DNA of 64,000 nt from Pseudomonas sp. R4-35-07 (GTDB lineage Bacteria > Pseudomonadota > Gammaproteobacteria > Pseudomonadales > Pseudomonadaceae). This document shows, in pieces, positions 1 through 9,365 of this stretch. Below the pieces are notes generated by a model. That model saw only the letters and a list, made by a program, of their open reading frames with translations. It did not search any database and was not told the origin of the DNA. How positions within the stretch are numbered: the stretch's first letter is position 1; each line of letters starts with the position of its first letter. The translations under genes were made by a program, and so were the position numbers. The stretch lies in the NCBI RefSeq assembly GCF_003852235.1, contig NZ_CP027732.1:558001-622000 (forward strand), in the 5' to 3' direction.

Positions 1-1963
1 AGGTTGGATCAAAGGTGCGGCAGTTCGGGATGGTGGCAGCCAGGATGTGGCTGTGACCGTCTTCGTGTTGCAGGCCTTCGCCGTTGAGCGTGGTACGCCC
101 GGCGGTACCGCCGATCAGGAAGCCACGGGTACGGCTGTCGCCTGCTGCCCAAGCCAGGTCGCCAATGCGCTGGAAGCCGAACATCGAGTAGAAGATGTAG
201 AACGGCAGCATCGGCTGGTTGTGGCTGGAGTACGAAGTACCGGCAGCGATGAAGGAGCTCATGGCGCCCGCTTCGTTGATGCCTTCTTCGAGGATCTGGC
301 CCTTCTTGTCTTCCTTGTAGAACATCACCTGGTCTTTATCGACTGGCTCGTAGAGCTGGCCGACGGAGGAGTAGATGCCCAACTGACGGAACATGCCTTC
401 CATACCGAAGGTACGGGCTTCGTCCGGGATGATCGGCACGATACGCGAGCCGATTTCCTTGTCCTTGACCAGCTGCGCGAGAATCCGCACGAAGGCCATG
501 GTGGTGGAGATTTCGCGGTCGCCCGAGCCGTCCAGGATAGCCTTGAGGGTATCGAGTGGCGGCGTCGGGATGCTCATGCTCTTGGCGCGGCGTTGCGGCA
601 CGAAACCGCCCAGTGCAGTGCGACGCTCGCTGAGGTAGCGGGCTTCGGCGCTGTTCGGCTCAGGCTTGAAGAACGGCAGGTTCTCCAGCTCTTCGTCCTT
701 GACCGGGATGTCGAAGCGGTCGCGGAACAGCTTCAGGCTGTCAACGTCGACTTTCTTGGTGTTGTGCGCGGTGTTCTTCGCTTCGCCGGCACCGGTGCCA
801 TAACCCTTGATGGTCTTGGCCAGGATGACGGTCGGTTGCTCTTTGTGGTTGACCGCTTCGTGGTACGCCGCGTAGACCTTGTACGGGTCGTGGCCGCCAC
901 GGTTGAGCTTCCAGATCTCGTCGTCGGACAGATCAGCAACCATCGCCTTGAGTTCAGGCGTGTTGAAGAAGTGTTCACGCACGAACGCGCCGTCTTTGGC
1001 CTTGTAGTTCTGGTACTCGCCGTCGATGACTTCGTCCATGCGACGTTGCAGGATACCGTCGACATCCTTGGCCAGCAGCGGGTCCCAGAAACGGCCCCAG
1101 ATGACTTTGGTCACATTCCAATGTGCACCGCGGAACACGCCTTCGAGTTCCTGGATGATCTTGCCATTGCCGCGAACCGGGCCGTCGAGGCGCTGCAGGT
1201 TGCAGTTGATGACGAAGATCAGGTTGTCCAGCTTCTCGCGGCCGGCCAGGGAGATGGCGCCCAGGGATTCCGGCTCGTCGCACTCGCCGTCGCCCAGGAA
1301 GCACCAGACTTTCTGCTTGCCTTCGGGAATGAAGCCACGGGCTTCCAGGTACTTCATGAAACGTGCCTGGTAGATCGCCTGGATCGGGCCCAGGCCCATG
1401 GATACCGTCGGGAACTGCCAGAAATCAGGCATCAGCCAAGGGTGCGGGTAGGACGACAGGCCCTGACCGTCGACTTCCTGGCGGAAGTTGTTCATTTGTT
1501 CTTCGCTGATGCGACCTTCCATGAACGCACGAGCGTAGACACCTGGCGAGGTGTGGCCCTGGAAGTAGATAAGGTCGCCGCCGTGTTCGTCGGTCGGGGC
1601 CTGGAAGAAGTAGTTGAAGCCAATGTCATACAGGGTTGCGCTGGAGGCGAAGCTGGAGATGTGACCGCCCAGGTCCGAATCCTTCAAGTTCGTGCGCATT
1701 ACCATCGCCATGGCGTTCCAACGTACCAGCGAGCGAATGCGGCGTTCCATGAACAGGTCGCCAGGCATGCGTGCTTCGTGGGTAACGGGGATGGTGTTGC
1801 GGTATGGCGTGGTGATGGCGTAAGGCAATTGCGAGCCGCTGCGGGTCGCGAGTTCGCCCATACGGGTCATCAGGTAGTGAGCACGGTCTTCGCCTTCTTT
1901 GTCGAGAACCGATTCCAGGGCGTCCAGCCATTCCTGGGTTTCGACGGGATCGAGGTCTTGCAT
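1..1963 (-). CDS. aceE: Pyruvate dehydrogenase E1 component (partial, 3' end outside window)
   Basis: E1 of the pyruvate dehydrogenase complex: ThDP-dependent decarboxylation of pyruvate and acetyl transfer to the E2 lipoyl groups, in the cytoplasm. Reading the minus strand from 1963 gives an N-terminus MQDLDPVETQEWLDALESV, then homodimeric-E1 motifs such as the ThDP-binding stretch FLGDGECDEPES and INCNLQRLDGPVRGNGK. About 654 codons are present; the family is about 880 residues, so the C-terminal quarter lies left of the window. ATG 1963 is chosen because GGAG sits seven bases upstream and the N-terminus matches Pseudomonas AceE. An in-frame ATG at 2038 would add 25 residues but has no clear ribosome site. 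Two HexR-like palindromes lie upstream. aceF probably follows off the edge. Confidence 0.96.
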   Translation of the reverse strand, partial: MQDLDPVETQEWLDALESVLDKEGEDRAHYLMTRMGELATRSGSQLPYAITTPYRNTIPVTHEARMPGDLFMERRIRSLVRWNAMAMVMRTNLKDSDLGGHISSFASSATLYDIGFNYFFQAPTDEHGGDLIYFQGHTSPGVYARAFMEGRISEEQMNNFRQEVDGQGLSSYPHPWLMPDFWQFPTVSMGLGPIQAIYQARFMKYLEARGFIPEGKQKVWCFLGDGECDEPESLGAISLAGREKLDNLIFVINCNLQRLDGPVRGNGKIIQELEGVFRGAHWNVTKVIWGRFWDPLLAKDVDGILQRRMDEVIDGEYQNYKAKDGAFVREHFFNTPELKAMVADLSDDEIWKLNRGGHDPYKVYAAYHEAVNHKEQPTVILAKTIKGYGTGAGEAKNTAHNTKKVDVDSLKLFRDRFDIPVKDEELENLPFFKPEPNSAEARYLSERRTALGGFVPQRRAKSMSIPTPPLDTLKAILDGSGDREISTTMAFVRILAQLVKDKEIGSRIVPIIPDEARTFGMEGMFRQLGIYSSVGQLYEPVDKDQVMFYKEDKKGQILEEGINEAGAMSSFIAAGTSYSSHNQPMLPFYIFYSMFGFQRIGDLAWAAGDSRTRGFLIGGTAGRTTLNGEGLQHEDGHSHILAATIPNCRTFDPT

Positions 1964-2073
1964 GGCTTGCTCCAGGGCGGAAAGGCTACCAGAATCGGTT
2001 GCCTGAAGTTTGCGACTGGCCTTGTGGGCAGACGACATAAATTCTTGGATGGCCGAAGGTTGCTTCGGCGTCC

Positions 2074-2140
2074 TGTAGTTTTACTACAAATCGTCGGCCA
2101 TTTCAGCCTTTCGAATGTATATACGAGTAGTAAAACTACA
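2074..2140. promoter_or_regulatory. Two HexR-like palindromes in the aceE-glnE divergent spacer
   Basis: The 383-bp spacer 1964-2346 separates divergent aceE and glnE. It holds TGTAGTTTTACTACA at 2074-2088, a perfect 6-bp palindrome around TTT, and AGTAGTAAAACTACA at 2126-2140, the same operator with one mismatch, 52 bp apart. The half-site TTGTAGT resembles the HexR consensus (TTGT-N7/8-ACAA) known for central-carbon genes in proteobacteria. They lie 111-177 bp upstream of the aceE start, so they more likely control aceE than glnE. HexR is an inference; a GntR-type pyruvate regulator is an alternative. In the remainder (2141-2346) I see AT-rich stretches but no promoter I would defend. Confidence 0.55.
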
Positions 2141-2346
2141 CAAGACTGAGCGTATGGCTCGGTCTGGCTGGTGAGCATAATCGTTATTGTTGGTCTATTG
2201 CGAACAAGAAAAGGTGAAATTTTGATGTTGCCTGCCAAGATTAATTTAATTTCAGCTATTTCTAACTTTTGTTCGACAGTCCTTCATCGAGCATGGCTCC
2301 TGCGTTCACAACTACACGCCATTTACACGCCGATCAAGGATAGACC

Positions 2347-5286
2347 ATGAGCCTTCCAACGCTGGCCGAACTGCCGGCCATTCTCTTGCCTTACGCCAGC
2401 CGGGCCGAGCAGTCATTTCGTGACGCGGTGGCCGCGCTGGATGACGATCATGGCCTTTCTGGCTGGACGCCGCAACGGTGGGCCGACTTCGCGCGAGTGT
2501 GCGCCGCCAGTGATTTTGTCATTGAACAGAGTGTGCGTGACCCTTTGATGTTGCTCGAACTGGTGGCCTGGGGCGAGCTGGACCGGGGCTTTGCGCCGGG
2601 TGAGCTGTGCGGGCAGATTGCCGGTGCCGTGCAACAGGCCGAAACAGAAGACGAAATGGGCCGCGTGCTGCGCCGCCAGCGGACGCGCCAGCAGGTGCGC
2701 ATCATCTGGCGCGACCTGACCCGCCAGGCGGATCTGGTGCAAACCTGCCGCGACCTCTCCGACATGGCCGACGCCTGTATCGACCAGGCCTACCAATGGC
2801 TGTACCAGCGCCATTGCGTGCAGTTCGGCACGCCAACCGGGCGGCGCAGCGGCGAGGCGCAGCACATGGTCATCCTTGGCATGGGCAAACTCGGGGCGGT
2901 GGAGCTGAACCTGTCGTCGGATATCGACCTGATCTTCGCCTACCCCGAAGGCGGCGAGACGGTGGGGGTCAAGCGCTCCCTGGATAACCAGGAGTTTTTC
3001 ATTCGCCTGGGTCAAAAATTGATCAAGGCCCTCGACCCGATGACGGTCGACGGTTTCGTGTTCCGCGTCGACATGCGCCTGCGTCCCTACGGTTCGGCCG
3101 GCGCGCTGGTACTGAGCTTCAACGCGCTGGAGCAGTACTATCAGGACCAAGGCCGTGACTGGGAGCGTTACGCCATGATCAAGGCCCGCGTCGTCGCCGG
3201 TGACCAATTGGCCGGCGCGCAGTTGCTCGACATGCTGCGCCCGTTCGTCTATCGCCGTTACCTGGACTTTTCGGCCATCGAAGCGCTGCGCACCATGAAG
3301 CAACTGATCCAGCAGGAAGTAAGGCGCAAGGGCATGGCCGAGAATATCAAGCTGGGTTCGGGCGGTATTCGTGAGGTGGAATTTATCGCCCAGGCGTTCC
3401 AGCTGATCCACGGTGGCCGCGATCTCAGCCTGCAGCAACGTCCGCTATTGAATGTGCTGGGCACCCTGGAGGGCCAGGGTTACTTGCCGGCCGCCGTGAT
3501 CAGTGAGTTGCGCAATGGCTACGAGTTTTTGCGCTACACCGAACACGCGATCCAGGCGATCGCCGACCGCCAGACCCAAATGCTCCCGGACAGCCCGGAA
3601 GACCAGGCGCGTATCGCCTTCATGCTCGGTTTTGCCGACTGGGCCGCGTTCCACGAACGCCTGATGTATTGGCGTGGACGGGTGGACTGGCACTTCCGCC
3701 AGGTGATTGCCGACCCTGATGAAGAAGAGGGCGAAGAAAGCGAACTTGTCGTCGGCGGGGAATGGTTGCCGCTGTGGGAAGAATCCCAGGATGACGCCGC
3801 CGCCTGCCGCCAGTTGAGCGAAGGCGGCTTCAGCGATGCGCCCAAGGCCCTCAAGGCCCTGGCTGGCTTGCGCGGTAGCCCGCAGCTGCGCGCGATGCAG
3901 CGCCTCGGTCGCGAGCGGCTGGATGCGTTTATTCCGCGCTTGCTGGCCCAGGCGGTCGAACACGCCAACCCGGACCTGGTATTGGAGCGCGTACTGCCGC
4001 TGGTCGAGGCGGTCGCCCGCCGTTCCGCTTACCTGGTGTTGCTCACTGAAAACCCCGACGCCCTGCGCCGTCTGCTGACGCTGTGCGCCGCGAGCCCGTG
4101 GATCGCCGAGCAGATCACCCGTTTCCCGCTGTTGCTCGATGAGCTGCTCAACGAAGGGCGCCTGTTCAAGCCGCCGTTGGCGCCGGAGCTGGCCGCCGAA
4201 TTGCGCGAGCGCCTGACGCGTATCCCTGAAGACGACCTCGAGCAGCAGATGGAAGCCCTGCGCCATTTCAAACTGGCGCACCGTCTGCGGGTGGCCGCGT
4301 CGGAAATCGCCGGCAGCCTGCCATTGATGAAAGTCAGCGACTACCTCACCTGGCTGGCCGAAGCCATCCTCGAACAAGTGCTGGCCCTGGCCTGGCGCCA
4401 GACCGTTGCCCGCCACGGCTCGCCGCAACGGCTGGACGGCAGCCTGTGCGATCCTGGGTTCATCATTGTCGGTTATGGGAAAGTCGGCGGTATCGAATTG
4501 GGGCATGGTTCGGACCTGGACCTGGTGTTTATCCACGACGGCGACCCGCAGGCCGAGACTGACGGTGCCAAGCCGATCGACGGTGCGCAGTTCTTCACGC
4601 GCCTGGGCCAGCGCATCATTCACTTGCTGACCACCCAGACCAACTCCGGCCAACTGTATGAGGTGGACATGCGCCTGCGGCCTTCAGGTGCGTCCGGGTT
4701 GCTGGTGAGTTCACTGGGCGCGTTCGACCGCTATCAACAAAATGAAGCCTGGACCTGGGAGCATCAGGCGCTGATTCGCGCGCGGGTATTAGTCGGCAGC
4801 CAGGATGTGGGCCAGGCGTTCGAGCAGGTCCGCGCCAAGGTATTGGGGCGTGAACGGGACTTGGCGAAGCTGCGCCAGGAGGTCAGCGAGATGCGCGCCA
4901 AGATGCGTGACAACCTGGGGACCAGGAGCACAGCGGCCGGTATGGGCGCCAATGCCTTCGAAGCCACGGCGCTGTTCGACCTCAAGCAGGACGCCGGAGG
5001 TATCGTCGATATTGAATTTATGGTGCAATACGCCGCTTTGGCGTGGTCTGCGCAACATCCATCGTTGCTGCGCTACACCGACAATATCCGCATTCTGGAA
5101 GGCCTGGAGCAGGTCGGGCTGATGCCCGCCGCCGATGCCCATTTGTTGCGGGAGGTGTATAAGGCGTACCGCTCCGCCGCGCACCGCCAAGCCTTGCAGA
5201 ACGAGGCGGGCACGGTGGCCGGGGACCAATTTGCAGACGAGCGGCGCCAGGTGATGCGAATCTGGCAGGCGCTCGGTTTGAGCTGA
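2347..5286 (+). CDS. glnE: Bifunctional glutamine synthetase adenylyltransferase/deadenylylase
   Basis: Controls nitrogen assimilation by adding AMP to, or removing it from, GlnA in response to PII. At 979 residues it has the expected full length, with two nucleotidyltransferase domains in tandem. The first has GMGKLGAVELNLSSDIDL near residue 179 (deadenylylase side); the second has GYGKVGGIELGHGSDLDL near residue 708 (adenylylase side). Both keep the GS-D-D metal motif. The central and C-terminal PII-signalling helices are present. ATG 2347 follows a GGA-containing stretch. A short GC-rich hairpin separates it from waaF 55 bp downstream. The gene diverges from aceE. Confidence 0.97.
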   Translation: MSLPTLAELPAILLPYASRAEQSFRDAVAALDDDHGLSGWTPQRWADFARVCAASDFVIEQSVRDPLMLLELVAWGELDRGFAPGELCGQIAGAVQQAETEDEMGRVLRRQRTRQQVRIIWRDLTRQADLVQTCRDLSDMADACIDQAYQWLYQRHCVQFGTPTGRRSGEAQHMVILGMGKLGAVELNLSSDIDLIFAYPEGGETVGVKRSLDNQEFFIRLGQKLIKALDPMTVDGFVFRVDMRLRPYGSAGALVLSFNALEQYYQDQGRDWERYAMIKARVVAGDQLAGAQLLDMLRPFVYRRYLDFSAIEALRTMKQLIQQEVRRKGMAENIKLGSGGIREVEFIAQAFQLIHGGRDLSLQQRPLLNVLGTLEGQGYLPAAVISELRNGYEFLRYTEHAIQAIADRQTQMLPDSPEDQARIAFMLGFADWAAFHERLMYWRGRVDWHFRQVIADPDEEEGEESELVVGGEWLPLWEESQDDAAACRQLSEGGFSDAPKALKALAGLRGSPQLRAMQRLGRERLDAFIPRLLAQAVEHANPDLVLERVLPLVEAVARRSAYLVLLTENPDALRRLLTLCAASPWIAEQITRFPLLLDELLNEGRLFKPPLAPELAAELRERLTRIPEDDLEQQMEALRHFKLAHRLRVAASEIAGSLPLMKVSDYLTWLAEAILEQVLALAWRQTVARHGSPQRLDGSLCDPGFIIVGYGKVGGIELGHGSDLDLVFIHDGDPQAETDGAKPIDGAQFFTRLGQRIIHLLTTQTNSGQLYEVDMRLRPSGASGLLVSSLGAFDRYQQNEAWTWEHQALIRARVLVGSQDVGQAFEQVRAKVLGRERDLAKLRQEVSEMRAKMRDNLGTRSTAAGMGANAFEATALFDLKQDAGGIVDIEFMVQYAALAWSAQHPSLLRYTDNIRILEGLEQVGLMPAADAHLLREVYKAYRSAAHRQALQNEAGTVAGDQFADERRQVMRIWQALGLS

Positions 5287-5298
5287 AACACTATTAGG

Positions 5299-5322
5299 GC
5301 GGGGAGGCATAAGCCTCCCCGC
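5299..5322 (+). terminator. GC-rich hairpin after glnE
   Basis: GCGGGGAGGC / GCCTCCCCGC form a perfect 10-bp stem with an ATAA loop 13 bases after the glnE stop. The following T tract is poor (ATCGTTTG), so termination may be partial, allowing read-through from glnE into the LPS operon. Confidence 0.6.
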
Positions 5323-5340
5323 ATCGTTTGTGGAAACTAC

Positions 5341-6375
5341 ATGAATATTCTGATCGTTGGGCCCAGTTGGGTCGGTGACATGGTGATGGCACAGACACTG
5401 TTCCAGTGTCTGCGGCTGCGCTATCCGGACTGCCAGATCGACGTGCTCGCCCCTGAGTGGAGCCGGCCGATCCTCGAGCGCATGCCCCAGGTGCGCAAGG
5501 CCTTGAGCTTTCCGCTCGGCCATGGCGCGCTGGAATTGGCGACCCGTCGGCGCATCGGCAAAGCCATGGCCGGCCAGTACGACCAGGCGATCCTGTTGCC
5601 CAACTCGCTGAAGTCGGCGCTGGTGCCGTTTTTTGCCGGCATTCCCAAGCGTACCGGCTGGCGCGGCGAGTTTCGCTATGTGCTGCTTAACGATGTACGC
5701 ACCCTGGACAAAGCGCGCTACCCGTTGATGATCGAGCGTTTCATGGCCCTGGCCTACGAACCCGGCGCCGAGCTGCCCACGCCGTATCCGCGCCCCAGCT
5801 TGCAGATCGACCCGCTGACCCGTGATGCGGCGCTGGCCAAGTTCGGCCTGGCGCTGGACCGCCCGGTATTGGCCTTGTGCCCGGGCGCCGAGTTCGGCGA
5901 GTCCAAGCGCTGGCCGTCGGAACACTACGCCAAGGTCGCCGAGACCAAGATCCGCGAAGGCTGGCAGGTGTGGCTGTTTGGCTCCAAAAACGATCATTCG
6001 GTGGGTGAGGATATTCGCCAGCGCCTGATTCCGGGCCTGCGCGAAGAGGCGGTGAACCTCAGTGGCGAGACGTCCCTGGCCGAAGCCATCGACTTGCTGT
6101 CATGCGCCGACGCGGTGGTGTCCAACGACTCCGGCCTGATGCACGTCGCCGCTGCGCTGAATCGCCCGTTGGTGGCGGTGTACGGCTCGACGTCCCCAGG
6201 GTTCACGCCACCCTTGGCCGACCAGGTCGAAGTGGTGCGCCTGGGCCTGGATTGCAGCCCCTGTTTTGAGCGCACCTGCCGTTTCGGCCACTACAACTGC
6301 CTGCGCCAATTGCTGCCGCAGCCGGTAACCGATGCCTTGCAGCGGTTGCAGGGCGACGTGGTCGAGGTTCACTGA
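5341..6375 (+). CDS. waaF: ADP-heptose:LPS heptosyltransferase II
   Basis: A GT9 glycosyltransferase that adds the second L-glycero-D-manno-heptose to the LPS inner core on the cytoplasmic face of the inner membrane. The 344-residue protein begins MNILIVGPSWVGDMVMAQTL, the classic WaaF N-terminus. It carries the C-terminal ADP-heptose-binding region LCPGAEFGESKRWP (about 179-192) and SNDSGLMHVAAAL (about 261-273). The donor, ADP-L-glycero-beta-D-manno-heptose, needs hldE, also in this window at 25.5 kb. The next gene, waaC, starts one base after its stop, so the two are probably translationally coupled. Confidence 0.97.
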   Translation: MNILIVGPSWVGDMVMAQTLFQCLRLRYPDCQIDVLAPEWSRPILERMPQVRKALSFPLGHGALELATRRRIGKAMAGQYDQAILLPNSLKSALVPFFAGIPKRTGWRGEFRYVLLNDVRTLDKARYPLMIERFMALAYEPGAELPTPYPRPSLQIDPLTRDAALAKFGLALDRPVLALCPGAEFGESKRWPSEHYAKVAETKIREGWQVWLFGSKNDHSVGEDIRQRLIPGLREEAVNLSGETSLAEAIDLLSCADAVVSNDSGLMHVAAALNRPLVAVYGSTSPGFTPPLADQVEVVRLGLDCSPCFERTCRFGHYNCLRQLLPQPVTDALQRLQGDVVEVH

Positions 6376-6376
6376 G

Positions 6377-7438
6377 TTGCGGGTACTGGTAATCAAGACC
6401 TCATCCCTGGGCGACGTGATCCACGCCTTGCCGGCACTCACCGACGCGGCGCGGGCGATCCCCGGCATCCGTTTCGATTGGGTGGTGGAAGAAGGCTTTG
6501 CCGAAATTCCGACCTGGCACCCGGCGGTGGACAAGGTGATCCCGGTGGCGATTCGTCGCTGGCGCAAGAACCTCTGGCAAACCATCAAGAGCGGCGAATG
6601 GCGGCGTTTCAAACAGGCCGTGCAGTCGACCAAGTATGACCTGGTGATCGATGCCCAGGGCCTGCTGAAAAGTGCCTGGCTGACCCGCTACGTGCGGGCG
6701 CCGGTCGCCGGCTTCGATAAAACCTCAGCCCGCGAGCCCCTGGCGGCGCGCTTCTATTCCCGACGCCTGGCCGTGGCCCGTGGGCAACATGCGGTGGAGC
6801 GGTTGCGCCAACTGTTTGCCGTGGCGCTGGGCTATGACCTGCCCAAGGGCCTGGGCGACTACGGCTTGAGCGTCGAGAAACTGCTTGGCCTGCCGCCGAA
6901 GAAACCCTTCGTGCTGCTGCTGCACGGCACCACCTGGGACACCAAGCACTGGCCCGAAGCCTACTGGCGCGAACTGGCCGAACGCATGGCCCGCCTGGGC
7001 GTGGACGTAAAATTACCGTGGGGCAATGCCGCCGAAAAAGCCCGCGCCGAGCGCCTGGCCCAGGGCTTGCCCAACGCTGAAGTGCTGCCAAAACTGAACC
7101 TGGCGGGCGTGGCCCGTGTATTGGCCGGTGCGCGCGCCTGTGTGGCGGTGGACACCGGCCTCGGCCACTTGGCGGCGGCGCTGGATGTGCCGACCATTTC
7201 GCTGTTCGGGCCGACCAACCCGGGCCTCACCGGCGCCTACGGCAAAGGCCAGGTCCACTTGGCCAGCGACTGGCCGTGTGCGCCGTGCCTGCAAAAGCAC
7301 TGCACCTACCAACCCACCGCCGATGACCTGCGGCGGTTCGACATCACGCGCGAGTCGCCCCTGTGCTTCACGCGCCTGAATCCTGAGCGCGTAGCAAGCC
7401 GACTGAGCGCGTTGTTACTGGCTGAGGAGCAGCACTGA
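6377..7438 (+). CDS. waaC: ADP-heptose:LPS heptosyltransferase I
   Basis: A GT9 enzyme transferring the first heptose onto Kdo2-lipid A. A TTG start at 6377 gives (M)RVLVIKTSSLGDVIHALPALTDA, the expected WaaC N-terminus, and 353 residues. Upstream in-frame starts would lie inside waaF and are not needed. The conserved blocks LLLHGTTWDTKHWP and AVDTGLGHLAAALDVP are present. The stop overlaps the ATG of waaG in a TGATG junction. A rare TTG start one base after the waaF stop suggests that termination-reinitiation sets its output. Confidence 0.96.
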   Translation: MRVLVIKTSSLGDVIHALPALTDAARAIPGIRFDWVVEEGFAEIPTWHPAVDKVIPVAIRRWRKNLWQTIKSGEWRRFKQAVQSTKYDLVIDAQGLLKSAWLTRYVRAPVAGFDKTSAREPLAARFYSRRLAVARGQHAVERLRQLFAVALGYDLPKGLGDYGLSVEKLLGLPPKKPFVLLLHGTTWDTKHWPEAYWRELAERMARLGVDVKLPWGNAAEKARAERLAQGLPNAEVLPKLNLAGVARVLAGARACVAVDTGLGHLAAALDVPTISLFGPTNPGLTGAYGKGQVHLASDWPCAPCLQKHCTYQPTADDLRRFDITRESPLCFTRLNPERVASRLSALLLAEEQH

Positions 7439-8562
7439 TGCAACTGGCTTTCGTACTGTACAAATACTTTCCCTTCGGTGGGCTGCAGCGTGACTTCATG
7501 CGCATCGCCCTGGAATGCCAGCAGCGCGGCCATCAGATTCGTGTCTATACGCTGATCTGGGAGGGCGATATCCCGCCCGGCTTCGAAGTGCTGGTGGCGC
7601 CGGTCAAGGCGCTGGTCAACCATCGCCGCAACGAAAAGCTCTACGCCTGGATCCAGGCCGACCTGGCCAGGCGCCCGGTGGACCGAGTGGTGGGCTTCAA
7701 CAAGATGCCGGGGCTCGACCTGTACTTCGCCGCCGACGGCGTGTTCGAAGACAAGGCCCAGACGCTGCGCAACCCGATGTACCGCTGGTTCGGGCGCTAC
7801 AAGCACTTTGCCGAATACGAGCGTGCGGTGTTCGACAAGAACGCCAAGACCCAGATCATGGTGCTGTCCGAGCATCAACAGCAACTGTTCAGCCAGTATT
7901 ACGGCACCCAGCCCGAGCGGTTCCACCTGCTGCCGCCGGGCATCGCCCGTGACCGGCGCGCACCGCCGAACGCCGCCGACATCCGCGCTGAGTTTCGCCG
8001 TGAGTTCGGCCTGGCCGAGGATGATTTGCTGCTGGTGCAGATCGGTTCGGGTTTCAAGACCAAGGGCGTCGACCGCAGCCTCAAGGCCGTCGCCGCATTG
8101 CCGTCCAAACTGAAAAAACGCACCCGCCTGTTTGTAATCGGCCAGGACGACCCCAAAGTCTTCCAATTGCAGAGCGCCACGCTGGGCCTGGGCGACCAGG
8201 TGCAGTTCTTCAAAGGCCGCAACGATATCCCGCGCTTCCTGCTCGGGGCGGACCTGCTGATTCACCCTGCCTACAACGAGGCGGCCGGCATGGTGCTGGT
8301 CGAAGCGGTGGTCGCCGGCCTCCCGGTCCTGGTGAGCCGGGTCTGCGGCTACGCGTTCTACATCGACAAGGCCCAGAGCGGCCGGGTGTTGGACGAGCCG
8401 TTCGAACAGGCCCAGCTCAACCAGTACCTGGTGGATATGCTCGAAGATCCACACGCGCGTGCGACCTGGAGTCGCAATGGTCTGGCCTTCGCTGAGACGG
8501 CCGACCTGTTTAGCATGCCGCAGTACGCTGCGGACCTGATTCTGGCGGAGCCAAACCGATGA
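7438..8562 (+). CDS. waaG: LPS core glycosyltransferase WaaG (GT4)
   Basis: A GT-B fold family 4 transferase that adds the first outer-core sugar to heptose II; in pseudomonads this is a galactosaminyl residue, whereas E. coli adds glucose. The 374-residue length is normal. The N-terminus MQLAFVLYKYFPFGGLQRDF is typical, and the C-terminal donor site has LIHPAYNEAAGMVLVEAVVAGLPVLVS-type sequence with the E-x7-E motif near residues 281-289. It overlaps waaC (TGATG) and waaP (ATGA), so it belongs to one translationally coupled unit. It is a peripheral inner-membrane protein. Confidence 0.95.
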   Translation: MQLAFVLYKYFPFGGLQRDFMRIALECQQRGHQIRVYTLIWEGDIPPGFEVLVAPVKALVNHRRNEKLYAWIQADLARRPVDRVVGFNKMPGLDLYFAADGVFEDKAQTLRNPMYRWFGRYKHFAEYERAVFDKNAKTQIMVLSEHQQQLFSQYYGTQPERFHLLPPGIARDRRAPPNAADIRAEFRREFGLAEDDLLLVQIGSGFKTKGVDRSLKAVAALPSKLKKRTRLFVIGQDDPKVFQLQSATLGLGDQVQFFKGRNDIPRFLLGADLLIHPAYNEAAGMVLVEAVVAGLPVLVSRVCGYAFYIDKAQSGRVLDEPFEQAQLNQYLVDMLEDPHARATWSRNGLAFAETADLFSMPQYAADLILAEPNR

Positions 8563-9365
8563 AGTTGATTCTAGCCGAACCCTTCAACACCCTCTGGGCC
8601 GGACGCGATGCGTTCGCCGAGGTCGAGAAGCTGCAAGGCCAGGTGTTCCGCGAGCTGGCCGCTCGCCGTACGTTGCGTACGGTGGTGCAGGGCCAACCCT
8701 ATTTCGTGAAGATCCACCGTGGCATCGGCTGGGGCGAAATCCTCAAGAACCTGGTCACCGCCAAATTGCCGGTGCTGGGCGCAGGCCAGGAGTGGCTGGC
8801 GATCCAGCGCTTGCAGGAACTGGGCGTGCCGACCATGACGGCGGTGGCCTTTGGCGAAAAAGGCAGCAACCCGGCCGACCAGCATTCGTTCATCATCACG
8901 CAAGAGCTGGCACCGATCATCAGCCTGGAAGACCTGACCCTCGATTGGGTCAAGCAGCCGCCGGTGCCGGCGATCAAGCACGCCTTGACCGTCGAGTTGG
9001 CGAACACCGTCGGGGCGATGCACCGGGGCGGCGTCAATCATCGCGATTGCTACCTCTGCCACTTCCTGCTGCACACCGACCGGCCCATTGCGGTCGATAC
9101 CCTCAAGCTGTCGGTGATCGACCTGCACCGCGCCCAGGTGCGTGCGACGATCCCTGTGCGCTGGCGCAACAAAGACCTGGCCGGGCTGTATTACTCTGCC
9201 CTGGAAATCGGCCTGACCCAGCGCGACAAGCTGCGCTTTCTCAAGCATTACTTTCAGCAGCCGTTGCGCCAGATCCTCGCCGAGCAAACCGCGCTGTTGC
9301 GCGAACTGGAACGCATGGCCGCCAAGCTCTATGCGCGCAAGCAGCGCTACGGGGATGCGCTCTGA
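8559..9365 (+). CDS. waaP: LPS core heptose(I) kinase
   Basis: Transfers phosphate from ATP to O-4 of heptose I. In P. aeruginosa WaaP is essential and supports outer-membrane stability. The 268-residue protein keeps a Lys at 51 (YFVKI), the catalytic HRD motif at 161-163 with Asp163 in NHRDCYLCHFLL, and the metal-binding Asp188 in VIDLHRA. It is the only enzyme of the local kinase series whose residues all match the characterised WaaP family. It starts inside the waaG stop (ATGA), and the next gene begins at its own stop (TGATG). Confidence 0.96.
   Translation: MKLILAEPFNTLWAGRDAFAEVEKLQGQVFRELAARRTLRTVVQGQPYFVKIHRGIGWGEILKNLVTAKLPVLGAGQEWLAIQRLQELGVPTMTAVAFGEKGSNPADQHSFIITQELAPIISLEDLTLDWVKQPPVPAIKHALTVELANTVGAMHRGGVNHRDCYLCHFLLHTDRPIAVDTLKLSVIDLHRAQVRATIPVRWRNKDLAGLYYSALEIGLTQRDKLRFLKHYFQQPLRQILAEQTALLRELERMAAKLYARKQRYGDAL

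Noticed and set aside
47-2149. Long open frame on the plus strand opposite aceE
   Set aside because: It is the GC-rich shadow of aceE: the minus frame encodes an unmistakable pyruvate dehydrogenase E1, while the plus frame has no recognisable domain.
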